Source of the DNA: Lachnospiraceae bacterium M18-1
Lineage (GTDB): Bacteria > Bacillota > Clostridia > Lachnospirales > Lachnospiraceae
Direction of reading: 5' to 3'
DNA: 64,000 nt
NCBI GenBank assembly: GCA_000403295.2
Contig: KE159610.1
Span: 663,387-727,386, forward strand
The notes under the pieces were generated by a model, which saw only the letters and a program-made list of their open reading frames with translations, was not told the origin of the DNA and made no database searches. A program made the position numbers and the translations under genes. Below, piece by piece: positions 1-9,566 of this stretch; the stretch's first letter is position 1, and each line of letters begins with the position of its first letter.

Positions 1-2
1 AT

Positions 3-824
3 CCTGCGGGCATTGCCGTCCTGTCCCACGGCTATACGGAAACGGCCGACAAGTATCTGGAGAATATCTATTATTTCCTTCGCGGAGGGTATCATGTCTT
101 TATGCCGGAACACTGCGGGCACGGCCGCAGCTACCGGCTGTGCAGCGATACCAGAGATTTCTCCCTGGTACATATTGATGACTATCAAAGATATGTGGAG
201 GATCTGCTCTATGTAAGCCGCATCGCGGCACAGGAATTTCCAGAACTTCCCCTATGCCTGTACGGCCACTCTATGGGCGGCGGGATCGCAGCCTGCGCCG
301 CGGCGCAGGAGCCCCGACTCTATTCCCGGCTTATCCTGTCTTCTCCAATGATCCGCCCAAACAGCGCCCCCATCCCCTGGCCCCTGGCATGTCTGGCAGC
401 AAAAGCTTTCTGTCTGGCCGGCAGGGAAGAGTACTATCTGCCGGGGAATCATCCTTACGATGGAACGGAACAATATGCGGACAGCGCTTCCGCCTCCGAA
501 TGCAGATTTCTGTTTTATCAGGAGAAACGCGGCAAAGAGCCTTTATTTCAGATGAACGCGGCCTCCTATGGATGGCTTTGGCAGACCCACCGGCTAAACC
601 GTGCCCTCCAAAAGAAAGCGTGGCGCCGGATTTCCTGTCCCACACGGATTTTTCAGGCAGACCAGGAAGCATATGTTTCCAAAAAAGAGCAGGAACGATT
701 CGTAAAAAAATTATGTCGGAGAAAAAATATAGACGCAAAGCTGATCCGGGTAAAGGGAAGTAAACATGAGATCTTCAATTCCGATGATCAAATATTAGAG
801 GCTTACTGGAAGAAGATTTTATAG
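3..824 (+). CDS. alpha/beta hydrolase (lysophospholipase/monoacylglycerol lipase-like), 5' partial
   Basis: The reading frame is open from the left window edge, so the gene starts outside. The translation begins near an oxyanion-type motif (VLSHGYTETADKYLE) and continues with the nucleophile elbow GHSMGG, whose Ser codon is at 270-272. The likely acid is the Asp in FQADQEAYV and the likely base the His in GSKHEIF, near the C-terminus. This order is that of serine hydrolases of the Hydrolase_4/lysophospholipase group, which cleave acyl esters such as monoacylglycerols. No signal peptide can be judged because the N-terminus is missing. It ends at TAG just before IS debris. The substrate is not inferable from sequence alone. 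Confidence 0.85.
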   Translation, partial: PAGIAVLSHGYTETADKYLENIYYFLRGGYHVFMPEHCGHGRSYRLCSDTRDFSLVHIDDYQRYVEDLLYVSRIAAQEFPELPLCLYGHSMGGGIAACAAAQEPRLYSRLILSSPMIRPNSAPIPWPLACLAAKAFCLAGREEYYLPGNHPYDGTEQYADSASASECRFLFYQEKRGKEPLFQMNAASYGWLWQTHRLNRALQKKAWRRISCPTRIFQADQEAYVSKKEQERFVKKLCRRKNIDAKLIRVKGSKHEIFNSDDQILEAYWKKIL

Positions 825-837
825 TGGGATAAGAGCG

Positions 838-910
838 TGTTTGTACCATCTATATAGAGCTGTTTGAGCGTAATGAGCCCTTCTTTCTCTAACCGGCGCA
901 GGAAACCATC
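838..910 (-). pseudogene. IS1182-type transposase scrap
   Basis: The minus strand reads FLRRLEKEGLITLKQLYIDG, which I recognise as the segment leading into the first catalytic Asp of IS1182-type transposases. Only about 24 codons remain, with no start or stop. The scrap abuts an IS66 scrap on the right, so 825-1100 is a mosaic of dead insertion sequences. Confidence 0.5.
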
Positions 911-939
911 ACAAAAACCCTCCTCGCGCTGCAGAACCT

Positions 940-1050
940 GTGTCAGGCGATCTTTCCGGAGTATCAAAGCTCTGTCTCATTACAGGGCGTACCGACATAC
1001 AGCTTTCGATCAACGGCCTCATGGCGGTCCTCCGAGATACTTATCAGATG
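940..1050 (+). pseudogene. IS66 TnpB (Orf2) remnant
   Basis: The stretch LITGRTDIQLSINGLMAVL matches the N-terminal signature of IS66-family TnpB (pattern TGxTDMRKSIxGL). The match stops at DTYQM and then runs into unrelated sequence that recurs inverted at 9673-9708. TnpA and TnpC are absent. The family call rests on motif memory and a short fragment. Between here and the Uma2 gene (1090-1400) I see no other gene, only a possible promoter. Confidence 0.55.
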
Positions 1051-1085
1051 TATCCGGGGCAGTTTGCAGACCGCCATAGTTTCCA
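1050..1085 (+). repeat. 36-bp inverted repeat, copy 1
   Basis: This 36-bp stretch recurs as its reverse complement at 9673-9708 with one mismatch (A versus G at the 19th base). Similarity stops sharply on both sides of both copies. The two copies bracket the segment carrying Uma2, two AraC genes, GH2 and a symporter. Confidence 0.85.
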
Positions 1086-1309
1086 TTATAAGGAAAAAGT
1101 AGCCAATGTTGAGATGTTTGCTGGAAGAAACGGTTGAATCAGAAGCCTTAAGTTTTTCAGCGAAGTTAATATGAAGTTCCAAAGATACCTGTTTGTTTTG
1201 TTTAGCCTCCTCATTATATTTAGCGACCTGCGTCGATTTTTCACCTATTTAACTGTTAAACTCCCGCTAAAAAGTGATTGAAAAATATAGTGAAAAATAT
1301 AAGATCAAA

Positions 1310-1338
1310 TTGAATAATCAGATGGATCGTGATATACT
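1310..1338 (+). promoter_or_regulatory. sigma-A type promoter for the Uma2 gene
   Basis: A TTGAAT box at 1310-1315 and a TATACT box at 1333-1338 are separated by exactly 17 bases, about 90 bases ahead of the Uma2 start. Predicted from consensus only. Confidence 0.5.
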
Positions 1339-1426
1339 CAAAAAAATATATAGATTTAACTTATTCTATGAAATCAGGATTAACCATTAACCACTTTTGC
1401 ACTTAATCATGAAAAGGAGTGATATT

Positions 1427-1972
1427 ATGGCACTGCCGCAAAAGCAGGTATATACATCCGAAGATTACTGGAACCTTCCAGACGGCCAGCGCGCAGAACT
1501 GATTGATGGAAAGCTGTACGCCATGGCCCCGCCATACCGCATCCATCAGGAATTAGTTGGTGAACTTTATTCCACGATTCATAATTACATCCATTTAAAA
1601 AATGGTTTCTGTAAAGTTTATCCGGCCCCATTTGCCGTAAACCTTACAGCAAATGATAAAACATGGGTGGAACCTGATATCTCCGTCATTTGCGATAAAA
1701 GCAAACTGTCCGATCGGGGATGCGAAGGCGCGCCCGACTGGATCATTGAGATTGTTTCCCCCGGCAGCTCACGAATGGACTATTCCGTAAAACTGTTCAA
1801 ATACCGTACTGCCGGGGTGCGTGAATACTGGATCGTGAATCCTTTGAAAAAAGTGGTACAGACTTATTCCTTTGAGGGTGAAGAAGACTCAAATGCTTTT
1901 TTATTTGATGAAGAAATACCGGTTCATATATTTGACGGCCTGACAATCAAAATATCTGAGTTACTGCAATAA
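1427..1972 (+). CDS. Uma2 family endonuclease-like protein (DUF820)
   Basis: This encodes 181 residues of the Uma2/DUF820 family, a PD-(D/E)XK nuclease fold whose cellular role is unknown. Family features seen are the ELIDGKLYAM start of the fold, the WVEPDISVI segment with a putative catalytic Asp, the PDWIIEIVSPG segment with the Glu, and the YWIVNP strand. I chose the ATG at 1427 over an earlier in-frame start because AAGGAGTGAT lies directly before it. The length is normal and the frame intact. It stands alone between IS remnants, typical of mobile single-gene Uma2 copies. Confidence 0.9.
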   Translation: MALPQKQVYTSEDYWNLPDGQRAELIDGKLYAMAPPYRIHQELVGELYSTIHNYIHLKNGFCKVYPAPFAVNLTANDKTWVEPDISVICDKSKLSDRGCEGAPDWIIEIVSPGSSRMDYSVKLFKYRTAGVREYWIVNPLKKVVQTYSFEGEEDSNAFLFDEEIPVHIFDGLTIKISELLQ

Positions 1973-1989
1973 ATGCAAAAACTATTTTT

Positions 1990-2745
1990 TCAGCAAATCA
2001 GCTGGGTTGTTTCCAACCAGGTTACGATCAGCCCCAATCCGTAACTACGCTTTTCGACACTGCATTCACGTTCGATTTCGATTCGATCCGTATTGTCCTG
2101 ATATTTCTGCTTTTACCTGTTCCGGTTTACCTGGCCTTCCAAGTTTTGGGCCTGAAATCCGGATCCCTTGATCTTTACAAAAGTTCCGGTTTGCTCTGGT
2201 CCTGTAAATCTGGTCCACCAATACACGCTCAGGATAACTTCCTGTGCGCTCATAATACCTGATGATTCCTCCTGAAGATGAGCACTTTCATTATATGCAT
2301 TGAATGAGATCGTTTCAATCCGGGCATAACCCTCTTCGTCTATGCTTAAATCCAGCTTTGCGCCAAACTCAACCGATGTTTTCACTTTTCCTCTTATGAT
2401 TGGACGAAGCCCTGGGGATAGCGGATATTCACCGGGGCACAGTCCCCTGATTCTCAGGTTTGTCCGGGTTGTTTCCTGATGACTCCGCATCCCCCGCTCC
2501 TGAGGTGGGCGGCGTATTTTCATCATCATGATCCAGAATGTACTCGTTTGCTTCCATGATGATCTCATGGGTCAGGCGCTTACGGAACAGGGTCAATGTA
2601 CTTGCATCAAAAGGAGGCTCTTCCTGATATCCCAGGGGATCCGGTCAGCAAGACGGATCCACCTGTTTTTGGGATTCATATGCATCCCAAGCGGCTGATT
2701 AAAATCAAAAAAGGAATGTTGCAATTTATCAAGCGGTCTGTACAT
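1990..2745 (-). pseudogene. decayed IS1182/IS5-type transposase
   Basis: Pieces of one DDE transposase are found in order on the minus strand but in shifting frames. The N-terminal part starts at ATG 2745 and contains DFNQPLGMHMNPKNRWI. A piece with FDASTLTLFRKRL and an Asp-rich linker follows, then the DDE-domain stretch RPIIRGKVKTSVEFGAKLDL, and finally DNTDRIEIERECSVEKRSYG with the catalytic Glu region, ending at a TGA at 1990-1992. Large internal parts are missing (an intact copy is about 450-550 codons), so it cannot be active. The family name is from recall of conserved blocks. Confidence 0.8.
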
Positions 2746-2809
2746 GGCATTTTAACTCGGTTTTCCGCCTCAGTATAATCAAATCAATAAATATAGAGAG
2801 GTTTGTAAA

Positions 2810-3928
2810 ATGTATTTTTATGCTTCTATCGGGGATATCCGTGATAAAATAGAGAATTATACCAACACATACCACAAGGGCGCAAACTTTCCGGATATCC
2901 TCCGGGAAATATTCAATGAAAAGCCTTGTCTGGAAAATAAGACACCGCTTTCTGATATCCGTTCGCTCCTTCAAATGGATGATGAACTGTTTTTACAAAA
3001 AATCCGGGATTTGTATTTTCGTTTTCCAAAAACACTTATCTATGATGATGAACATTTTGACGTAGTTCCATCTGCCTCTGCCCTGACTGTGATCAACCAG
3101 TTTTTCGGAACTCGCAGCTTTATCCATCTTCACGATTGCTTTGAAATTGATTATATATTCAGGGGAGAATGTGAATTGTCATTTCTTGATGAAAAACGTG
3201 TTTTAACAGAGGGGGATTTCTGTATTCTTTCCCCTTATACCAACCACGACATGACCCTTCTGACAAAGGATTCCTGTATTTTTCCGATTTTGATCAAAGA
3301 GCAGGTCTCCGATTTTTTTAAGAAATTATTATCTGACTCAGCAGAACCGAACTATCTTCTTTTTAAGACAAATGTCTCCTATGAGGTCCGTGATATCATG
3401 AAGCGTTTATTTTTGGAAAAATTCCGCTACGATAAATATGTGGACCGCTGTACCATTTACTGGCTCAATTTACTTTTTACGAATATTCTCAGGAATTATC
3501 AGACCTACAGCCAGTTCTCCAGCTATAAGTCCGGTCCGGATTACGCGCCGATCCTGCGCTACATCCAGAGCCATTATGACACGATCACGCTCCCAAGGCT
3601 GTCAGAAATCTTCCATTACTCTGTCCCGTATCTTTCCAAGATCATCAAAAAAAGCACCGGGAAAAACTTTAAGCAGCTTGTCAACGAGACCAAAATGCGC
3701 AAAGCCATTTATTATCTGGAAGAGACAGATTTTTCCATTGAGGATATCTCGGGAATGGTAGGATATAGCAGTTCGGATCATTTTTACCATGTATTCCGAA
3801 AAGCCCAGGGCATGTCGCCTCAACAGTACCGGAAGAATTATCTGGACTTAAATCTGCGGGACAAGATCCCGGAGCAGATGGGCAAGGATGCGGAAAGAAT
3901 CCTAGAAGTGATCCGGGGATCCGGATGA
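2810..3928 (+). CDS. AraC family transcriptional regulator
   Basis: A 372-residue regulator. The N-terminal half, roughly residues 80-180, looks like a cupin-type ligand pocket (HLHDCFEIDYIFRGECELSF, then LTEGDFCILSPYTNH). The last ~100 residues are a double helix-turn-helix of the AraC type: LPRLSEIFHYSVPYLSKIIK, then FSIEDISGMVGYSSSDHFYH, ending with the family signature GMSPQQYRK. Such proteins activate sugar-use genes when a ligand binds. The ATG follows AGAGAGG at a workable distance. Downstream is a terminator, so it is monocistronic; its target genes are probably the convergent or nearby glycosidase clusters, which is inference. Confidence 0.93.
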   Translation: MYFYASIGDIRDKIENYTNTYHKGANFPDILREIFNEKPCLENKTPLSDIRSLLQMDDELFLQKIRDLYFRFPKTLIYDDEHFDVVPSASALTVINQFFGTRSFIHLHDCFEIDYIFRGECELSFLDEKRVLTEGDFCILSPYTNHDMTLLTKDSCIFPILIKEQVSDFFKKLLSDSAEPNYLLFKTNVSYEVRDIMKRLFLEKFRYDKYVDRCTIYWLNLLFTNILRNYQTYSQFSSYKSGPDYAPILRYIQSHYDTITLPRLSEIFHYSVPYLSKIIKKSTGKNFKQLVNETKMRKAIYYLEETDFSIEDISGMVGYSSSDHFYHVFRKAQGMSPQQYRKNYLDLNLRDKIPEQMGKDAERILEVIRGSG

Positions 3929-3937
3929 AAGAACAAA

Positions 3938-4060
3938 GAGTTTCGCTTGCGAAACTCGCGCCTGCGGCGGTCGCAGTGCGACATCTACCTCATACGCCGC
4001 AGTGCGCATCCCCCGGAGGGTTTTTGTTCTATAGGAAAATTCGGAGAAGTTTCCTATAGA
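3938..4060 (+). other. two stem-loops downstream of the AraC gene
   Basis: Positions 3938-3957 form a 9-bp perfect hairpin (GAGTTTCGC ... GCGAAACTC). Positions 4028-4060 form an 11-bp hairpin (TCTATAGGAAA ... TTTCCTATAGA). A GC-rich stretch rich in short palindromes lies between them. These look like part of a complex 3' region or a repetitive extragenic element rather than a gene. Confidence 0.55.
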
Positions 4061-4069
4061 ATGAAATAT

Positions 4070-4104
4070 GCGGACAGGCGCCTGACTTTCAGACGCCTGT
4101 CCGC
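4070..4104. terminator. convergent terminator hairpin
   Basis: An 11-bp perfect stem GCGGACAGGCG / CGCCTGTCCGC with a 13-base loop sits between two convergent AraC genes. There is no long T tract, so termination is inferred from its position and stability. Confidence 0.7.
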
Positions 4105-4127
4105 GTTGTTGAGGAGACTACAGTTCC

Positions 4128-5396
4128 TTATTGCTTTTTGCAGGCCAGAAGGTCAGAATGTACTCCATGGGGGGCATTCTGGCGGAATATCTTTGGTGTT
4201 GTACCCATAATGCGCTTAAACAGTCGTGTAAAATAATAGATATCTGAAATACCGCACTTCTGGGCAATGGATTTAATGGGCAGATTCGTGCATAACAATA
4301 GTCTTCCGGCATGCTCGATCCTAAGCTTGTTTACATAATCTGTCAGGGTCATGCCTGTTTCTTTTTTAAAAAGCATGGACAGGTAGCTTGCGTTAACATT
4401 GAGCTGCTCTGCCAGGACATTGAGAGTGAGATCAGTGCAGAGATCTGTATTGATATAGGTGAGTGCTTTGCGTATGATCACAGAATAATTCTGCAGACTA
4501 TGCCGGCGGATCAGTTCGCAGTATTCATGTGTCATTTTTTTATGAAAGGTGATACATTGGTTTACACTGCCAAGCTGTTCTATGCGCGGGATCGTACCGT
4601 TGGAATGGGCATCGATATGGATGGGGTGCACACCTGCGCGTTCGGCGGCTTTACGTAAATGTGTATTGAAGGTGATCGTATAATTTTTCATATCCCGCAG
4701 TCTGTCAGGCAGGCGCTGAGGGAGAAGATACGCATGAAATTTTGTAAGCGCCTCGATCGCGGCAGCTTCATTGCAGCTGCAGACCGCCTCGATCAGCGCA
4801 TTTTCAGCCTCATACCTTGCTTCGATCACATGGATATTGTGAAAGGGCTTTTCCGGTATCCGTAAATAATTCTTATAATCATAATGCCATATTTCCAGGT
4901 CAGTATTGTCGCGGTATTTCATATCAAATCTCTCTTTCCCATAGACCATATTACCAAATTCAAAGAACATGCTTTTCAGAAGATCCACGGATGGGAAAAA
5001 GGGTATGTGTTCATAATAATATTTCAGGCTTGCATGAAATTCTTCCGGCAGTTCCAGATCATCGACCAGAACAGACAGCCGATTTTCGGTGATTTCTTCA
5101 AAAAGGACGGGACCGCAGAAAAGCCATTTTTGTTTTTCTGGCAGGAATAAAAAAATATAGGTACATAAAAAAATATCTTTTTCAAAGTAGATCACGGATG
5201 GAACTCTGGAAAAAAACCACTGGCGAAAGCGTTCGGAACTCTTGGTCATGCCAAGGACATGATAACGCAGGCCAAGGTCAAAATTCTGGAGAAATTCCAG
5301 AAAGTCTTCTTCATGCGGGGATATCGTGAAATAGTGTACGGGGATATGGCTTGATTCTAAGAAATTATGCATGAATTGAATGATATCACTGCTCAT
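4128..5396 (-). CDS. AraC family transcriptional regulator with large N-terminal domain
   Basis: About 422 residues. The C-terminal ~100 residues carry the AraC DNA-binding domain: LTLNVLAEQLNVNASYLSML, then LPIKSIAQKCGISDIYYFTR and GTTPKIFRQN. The N-terminal ~300 residues have no recognisable motif; they resemble in length and layout the regulator at 12530-13759. GAGGAGGG runs straight into a first ATG at 5402, so the second ATG at 5396, six bases further, is the better start. It is divergent from the GH2 gene at 5645, so it most likely controls the GH2-symporter operon. Confidence 0.92.
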   Translation of the reverse strand: MSSDIIQFMHNFLESSHIPVHYFTISPHEEDFLEFLQNFDLGLRYHVLGMTKSSERFRQWFFSRVPSVIYFEKDIFLCTYIFLFLPEKQKWLFCGPVLFEEITENRLSVLVDDLELPEEFHASLKYYYEHIPFFPSVDLLKSMFFEFGNMVYGKERFDMKYRDNTDLEIWHYDYKNYLRIPEKPFHNIHVIEARYEAENALIEAVCSCNEAAAIEALTKFHAYLLPQRLPDRLRDMKNYTITFNTHLRKAAERAGVHPIHIDAHSNGTIPRIEQLGSVNQCITFHKKMTHEYCELIRRHSLQNYSVIIRKALTYINTDLCTDLTLNVLAEQLNVNASYLSMLFKKETGMTLTDYVNKLRIEHAGRLLLCTNLPIKSIAQKCGISDIYYFTRLFKRIMGTTPKIFRQNAPHGVHSDLLACKKQ

Positions 5397-5644
5397 ATCC
5401 ATCCCTCCTCGTATTTCTGTATGTATGACACAATACGTCTTATATATCTATTGCATAGATTTTAAAGGAAATCAAGCCAATCCAAAAATAATACAAAGAA
5501 TCCTAAAAATTCTCTCTATAAATGAATACTGCAGAAAAATATAATAAAAAACAATACAAAGCAATGTAGAAAAACAGAAGGATTTTTATATGAAATGCAC
5601 AAATATAACTGGATATATACATTGCGGAAAGAAGGAGGAACAAT

Positions 5645-7912
5645 ATGCGGAATATTGTCAATTTAAACAGGGACTGGAGATTTATACAGGAGGACGCGGG
5701 GCTGCCGGAGGAGTTCCCGTTGCACTGGAAGCAGATCGATCTGCCGCACACATGGAATGCGGTGGACGGCCATGACGGGAACGGGAACTATGCCCGCGGC
5801 AGATTCTGGTATGCAAAGAGCTTCCGGAAGCCTGTCCAGCCGCTGGAGGGAGGAAGGGTTTATGTAGAGATCCCGGCGGCGGGGCAGCAGGCCGAGGTCT
5901 TTGTAAACGGAACCAAGGTGATCTATCATGAAGGCGGATATTCCACGTTCCGCGCTGATATTACGGATCTGTGCAGAGAGGATGAAGACAATCTTCTGGT
6001 GATCGCATGCAGCAATGAAAATAAAAGCAGTGTATATCCCCAGTCAGCAGACTTTACATTTTACGGCGGGCTCTACAGGGGCGTGAACCTGATCAGTGTG
6101 CCGAAGACACACTTTGAACTGGAATACTACGGAGGACCGGGCATCCAGATTACGCCAAGGCCGTGTGAGGACGGCGGAGCGGTGTTTGAGATGGAGTCCT
6201 GGATAGCAGGCGGGGATGAAAATTTTACTGTGATGTATTCCATCCTGGATGCCCGGGGAAAGGAAGTAGCTGCGGGAGTCCGGCCGGCGGATGATACAAA
6301 GCTTACACTGTATGTTCCCGACGTCCATCTGTGGGAGATTGACAGTCCCTATCTGTATACGGTGACAGCCACCCTGCAGCGGCGCAATGAGGCATATGAC
6401 GAGGTAACCGCGCGGGCGGGCGTGAGAAGCTTTTCCTGTGATCCGGAGAAGGGATTTATCATCAACGGCAAGGAGATTCCCTTACGCGGCGTGAGCCGTC
6501 ATCAGGATCAGCTTTATAAAGGAAATGCGCTGAACAGGGAAGACCATTATGAGGATGCAAGGCTCATCAAGGAGCTGGGCGCGAATACCATCCGGCTTGC
6601 GCATTATCAGCATTCTCAGGACTTTTACGATGCCTGTGATGAGATGGGATTTGTCGTATGGGCGGAGATCCCGTTTATCAGTGTGATGAGTCCGGACCCG
6701 GATGCACATCAGAACTGTATCAGCCAGATGAAGGAGCTGATCATCCAGAATTACAACCATCCGTCGATCTGCTTCTGGGGAATTTCCAATGAGATCCTGA
6801 TCGGAGGGATCTCGAATCAGCTGGTGGAAAACCATAAAGAATTGAATGCGCTATGCAAGGAACTGGACCCCACCCGCCTGACTACGATCGCGCATGTGAC
6901 TATGACCCCTGTGGACAGCCCGATACATGATATTACCGATGTAGAGAGCTATAACCACTACTTCGGCTGGTACGGCGGAAGGATGGAGGATAACGGCCCC
7001 TGGATGGATCATTTCCATGAAGTACATCCGAAGATCTGTCTTGGCCTGTCCGAATACGGCTGTGAAGGGATCATTACCTATCACGGCCCGAACCCGGCCT
7101 GCAAGGATTACAGTGAGGAATACCAGGCACTGTACCATGAGCATATGGCGAAGATGCTGGACGAGCGTCCCTGGATCTGGTCAAGCCATGTGTGGAATAT
7201 GTTCGACTTCGGCTGTGCGGCGCGTGACGAGGGCGGGGTGTCAGGACGGAACAACAAAGGCCTGATGACCATGGACCGGAAGACAAAAAAGGACAGCTAT
7301 TATATCTACCAGGCATATTGGAGCAAGGAGCCTGTGCTCCATCTCTGCGGCAGACGTTACGCGCAGAGGGCCGGCGACGCGACGGAGATCCGGGTGTACT
7401 CCAATCAGCCCTCAGTGGCCTTGTATCTGAACGGGAAGCTTTTGGAAGAGAAATCTGCGGACAAGGTATTTGTATTCCGGGCAGCCCTGGAAGATGGACA
7501 GAATATTGTGACAGTGGTCTCCGGAGACTTAAAGGACAGTATGACGCTGGAAAAGGTAGAGACGGAGCCGGCAATCTATGTGCTTCCGGAGGTCAATGAG
7601 AGAGCGGAAGGCGTGGCGAATTGGTTTAAACTGAACGGCGATTTGGACTTGAAAGCGCCTATGGAATTTCCGGAGGGAAAGTACAGCATCAAGGATACGA
7701 TGGAGGAGATAGCCAAATGTCCGGAGGCCTTTGCAATCGTGGAGGAGGCCGTAAAGCTGGCTATGAATATGAAGGTGACTCCCGGTGAGGGAATGTGGGA
7801 CATGTTCAAATCCATGAATCTGGAAAAGGTTGGAGAAATGGCGGGCTCCATGATGCCGGAGGGGTTTGTGGAAAGTTTGAACAGCAAGCTGATCAGATTC
7901 GATAAAGTCTGA
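5645..7912 (+). CDS. glycoside hydrolase family 2 (beta-galactosidase-like)
   Basis: A 755-residue GH2 enzyme. The N-terminal sugar-binding jelly roll (DWRFIQEDAG, LPHTWNAVDGHDGNGNYARG) and an immunoglobulin-like domain lead into the TIM barrel. The acid/base is Glu383 in GISNE and the nucleophile Glu470 in LSEYGCEG. A later RNNKGLMTMDRKTKKDSYY block resembles GH2 beta-galactosidases; it also contains an NxK triplet like that of beta-glucuronidases, so glucuronide activity cannot be excluded. Residues from about 655 onward form a Met-rich helical extension not usual for GH2. There is no signal peptide, so it is cytoplasmic and acts on an imported oligosaccharide. A strong AAGGAGG precedes the start. 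The symporter at 8000 follows in the same direction. Confidence 0.93.
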   Translation: MRNIVNLNRDWRFIQEDAGLPEEFPLHWKQIDLPHTWNAVDGHDGNGNYARGRFWYAKSFRKPVQPLEGGRVYVEIPAAGQQAEVFVNGTKVIYHEGGYSTFRADITDLCREDEDNLLVIACSNENKSSVYPQSADFTFYGGLYRGVNLISVPKTHFELEYYGGPGIQITPRPCEDGGAVFEMESWIAGGDENFTVMYSILDARGKEVAAGVRPADDTKLTLYVPDVHLWEIDSPYLYTVTATLQRRNEAYDEVTARAGVRSFSCDPEKGFIINGKEIPLRGVSRHQDQLYKGNALNREDHYEDARLIKELGANTIRLAHYQHSQDFYDACDEMGFVVWAEIPFISVMSPDPDAHQNCISQMKELIIQNYNHPSICFWGISNEILIGGISNQLVENHKELNALCKELDPTRLTTIAHVTMTPVDSPIHDITDVESYNHYFGWYGGRMEDNGPWMDHFHEVHPKICLGLSEYGCEGIITYHGPNPACKDYSEEYQALYHEHMAKMLDERPWIWSSHVWNMFDFGCAARDEGGVSGRNNKGLMTMDRKTKKDSYYIYQAYWSKEPVLHLCGRRYAQRAGDATEIRVYSNQPSVALYLNGKLLEEKSADKVFVFRAALEDGQNIVTVVSGDLKDSMTLEKVETEPAIYVLPEVNERAEGVANWFKLNGDLDLKAPMEFPEGKYSIKDTMEEIAKCPEAFAIVEEAVKLAMNMKVTPGEGMWDMFKSMNLEKVGEMAGSMMPEGFVESLNSKLIRFDKV

Positions 7913-7929
7913 TCCTGGCGGCGAAAAAA

Positions 7930-7976
7930 GGAGTATTCCCAAAATCATCCTATTTGGATTTTTGGGGGAATACTCT
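7930..7976 (+). terminator. intercistronic hairpin between GH2 and symporter
   Basis: GGAGTATTCCC at 7930-7940 pairs with GGGAATACTCTCC ending at 7976, with further pairing inside (AAAATC / GATTTTT). No T run follows on the plus strand. It may be a partial terminator or an mRNA-stabilising structure that sets the enzyme:transporter ratio; this is inference. Confidence 0.5.
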
Positions 7977-7999
7977 CCATGAAAAAAGGAGAAAAAAGT

Positions 8000-9385
8000 A
8001 TGGAAAATACAGCAAATTCAGTTCCGGCTTTCGGAATGAAAGATAAACTCGGATATATGTTCGGCGATTTTGGAAACGACTTTACCTTTATATTATCCTC
8101 TTCATTTATGCTGAAATTTTATACGGATGTGATGGGAGTCAACGCAGCCGTGGTTGGAATGCTGATGATGGCGGCGCGCTTTGTGGATGCAGTTACGGAT
8201 GTTACGATGGGACAGATCGTAGACCGCTCAAAACCGACGAAGGATGGGAAATTCAAGCCCTGGATTAAGAGGATGTGCGGCCCGGTGGCGATCGCGTCGT
8301 TTTTGATCTATCAATCCGAATTTGCGGATATGTCGATGGGCTTTAAAGTATTCTGGATGGTCGTTACATATATCCTTTGGGGATCCATCTTCTATACGTC
8401 CATCAATATTCCCTACGGTTCTATGGCCTCTGCGGTAACCGCAGATCCAAAAGAACGCGCGGATCTGTCCACCTGGCGTACGATCGGCGCGACCCTTGCC
8501 GGGCTAGCGATCGGCGTAGGGACTCCGTTGGTGGCCTACGAGGTGGTGGACGGCAATACAGTCCTTTCCGGTACGCGTATGACGATTATTGCAGGGGTGT
8601 TCAGTGTGTGCGCGATCATCTGTTATCTGCTTTGCTTCAATCTGGTCCGTGAACGTATCCCGGTAGAGGCGAATAACCAAAAGCTGGAAGTGGGGAAACT
8701 GATCAAGAGCCTTGTAACAAACCGTGCGCTGCTCGGTATTATCGCGGCGGCAATCCTGCTCCTGCTGGGAATGCTGGGAATGCAGGGAATGGCAGGATAC
8801 GTATTCCCCAATTACTATGGTTCCGCGTCTGCCCAGTCATTATCCTCGCTTGCAGGGAGTCTAGTCGTGCTGGTAGTCTGTGCGCCGTTTGCTTCGAAGC
8901 TGGCCGCAAAATTTGGCAAAAAGGAGCTTTCGGTTGTTTCCTGTGCTTTCGGCGCTGCTGTTTACCTGGTATGCCTGATCGTAAGGCCTCAGAACCCGTA
9001 TGTGTATGTTGTATTTTATACACTGGCCTTCGCGGGGCTCGGATTCTTTAATACCGTGATCTGGGCCATGATCACAGATGTGATTGACGATGCGGAGGTG
9101 AGGAACGGAGTCCGGGAGGACGGCACGATCTATTCCGTATATTCCTTTGCGCGGAAGCTGGGTCAGGCATTTTCATCCGGTATGATCGGGTCACTGCTGT
9201 CTATGATCGGATATACGACAGAGACTGCATTTGACCCGGCAGTGACATCCGGGATCTTCAACCTGTCCTGCATCATTCCGGCTGTCGGATTGGCTGCGGT
9301 AGCGCTTGCCCTGCTGTTTATCTATCCGCTGAACAAAAAGCGGGTGGAGGAGAACTGTGCGGAGCTTGCGGCAAGGCGCGGATAG
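8000..9385 (+). CDS. GPH family sugar:cation symporter (MFS)
   Basis: About 461 residues with some 12 hydrophobic segments. The glycoside-pentoside-hexuronide family signature lies between helices 2 and 3 (DAVTDVTMGQIVDRS, then KFKPWIKR). Family members import glycosides, galactosides or hexuronides with a cation. I take the ATG at 8000 as start because AAAAGGAG sits 8 bases upstream; a further in-frame ATG at 7979 has no site. Paired with the GH2 enzyme it would supply the substrate. It is more distant from the two GPH proteins at 13787 and 25185 than those are from each other. Confidence 0.92.
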   Translation: MENTANSVPAFGMKDKLGYMFGDFGNDFTFILSSSFMLKFYTDVMGVNAAVVGMLMMAARFVDAVTDVTMGQIVDRSKPTKDGKFKPWIKRMCGPVAIASFLIYQSEFADMSMGFKVFWMVVTYILWGSIFYTSINIPYGSMASAVTADPKERADLSTWRTIGATLAGLAIGVGTPLVAYEVVDGNTVLSGTRMTIIAGVFSVCAIICYLLCFNLVRERIPVEANNQKLEVGKLIKSLVTNRALLGIIAAAILLLLGMLGMQGMAGYVFPNYYGSASAQSLSSLAGSLVVLVVCAPFASKLAAKFGKKELSVVSCAFGAAVYLVCLIVRPQNPYVYVVFYTLAFAGLGFFNTVIWAMITDVIDDAEVRNGVREDGTIYSVYSFARKLGQAFSSGMIGSLLSMIGYTTETAFDPAVTSGIFNLSCIIPAVGLAAVALALLFIYPLNKKRVEENCAELAARRG

Positions 9386-9566
9386 TGCGGTAATTTTATG
9401 TGATAGAAAAGCGGCCATCGGATGCAGCCTCTCGTTTGCGCCGGTCAGGCAATGTTGAATATGGGGATATCCTAAGTGCGAAAGCTGGGATGAGAAAAAA
9501 TAGACCGTGTAAACGTGGTCCGTCTCCGGCCATGCGAATAACAAATAGGCCGTGAAAAGTTTTTAT

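Noticed and set aside
13..763. Several overlapping reading frames on both strands inside the hydrolase gene
   Set aside because: The frame with GHSMGG and conserved hydrolase motifs explains the region; the others have no motif or ribosome site.
7074..7574. 166-codon minus-strand frame inside the GH2 gene
   Set aside because: It is antisense to a conserved enzyme and is rich in Ser, Pro and Arg, as expected from the complement of GC-rich codons.
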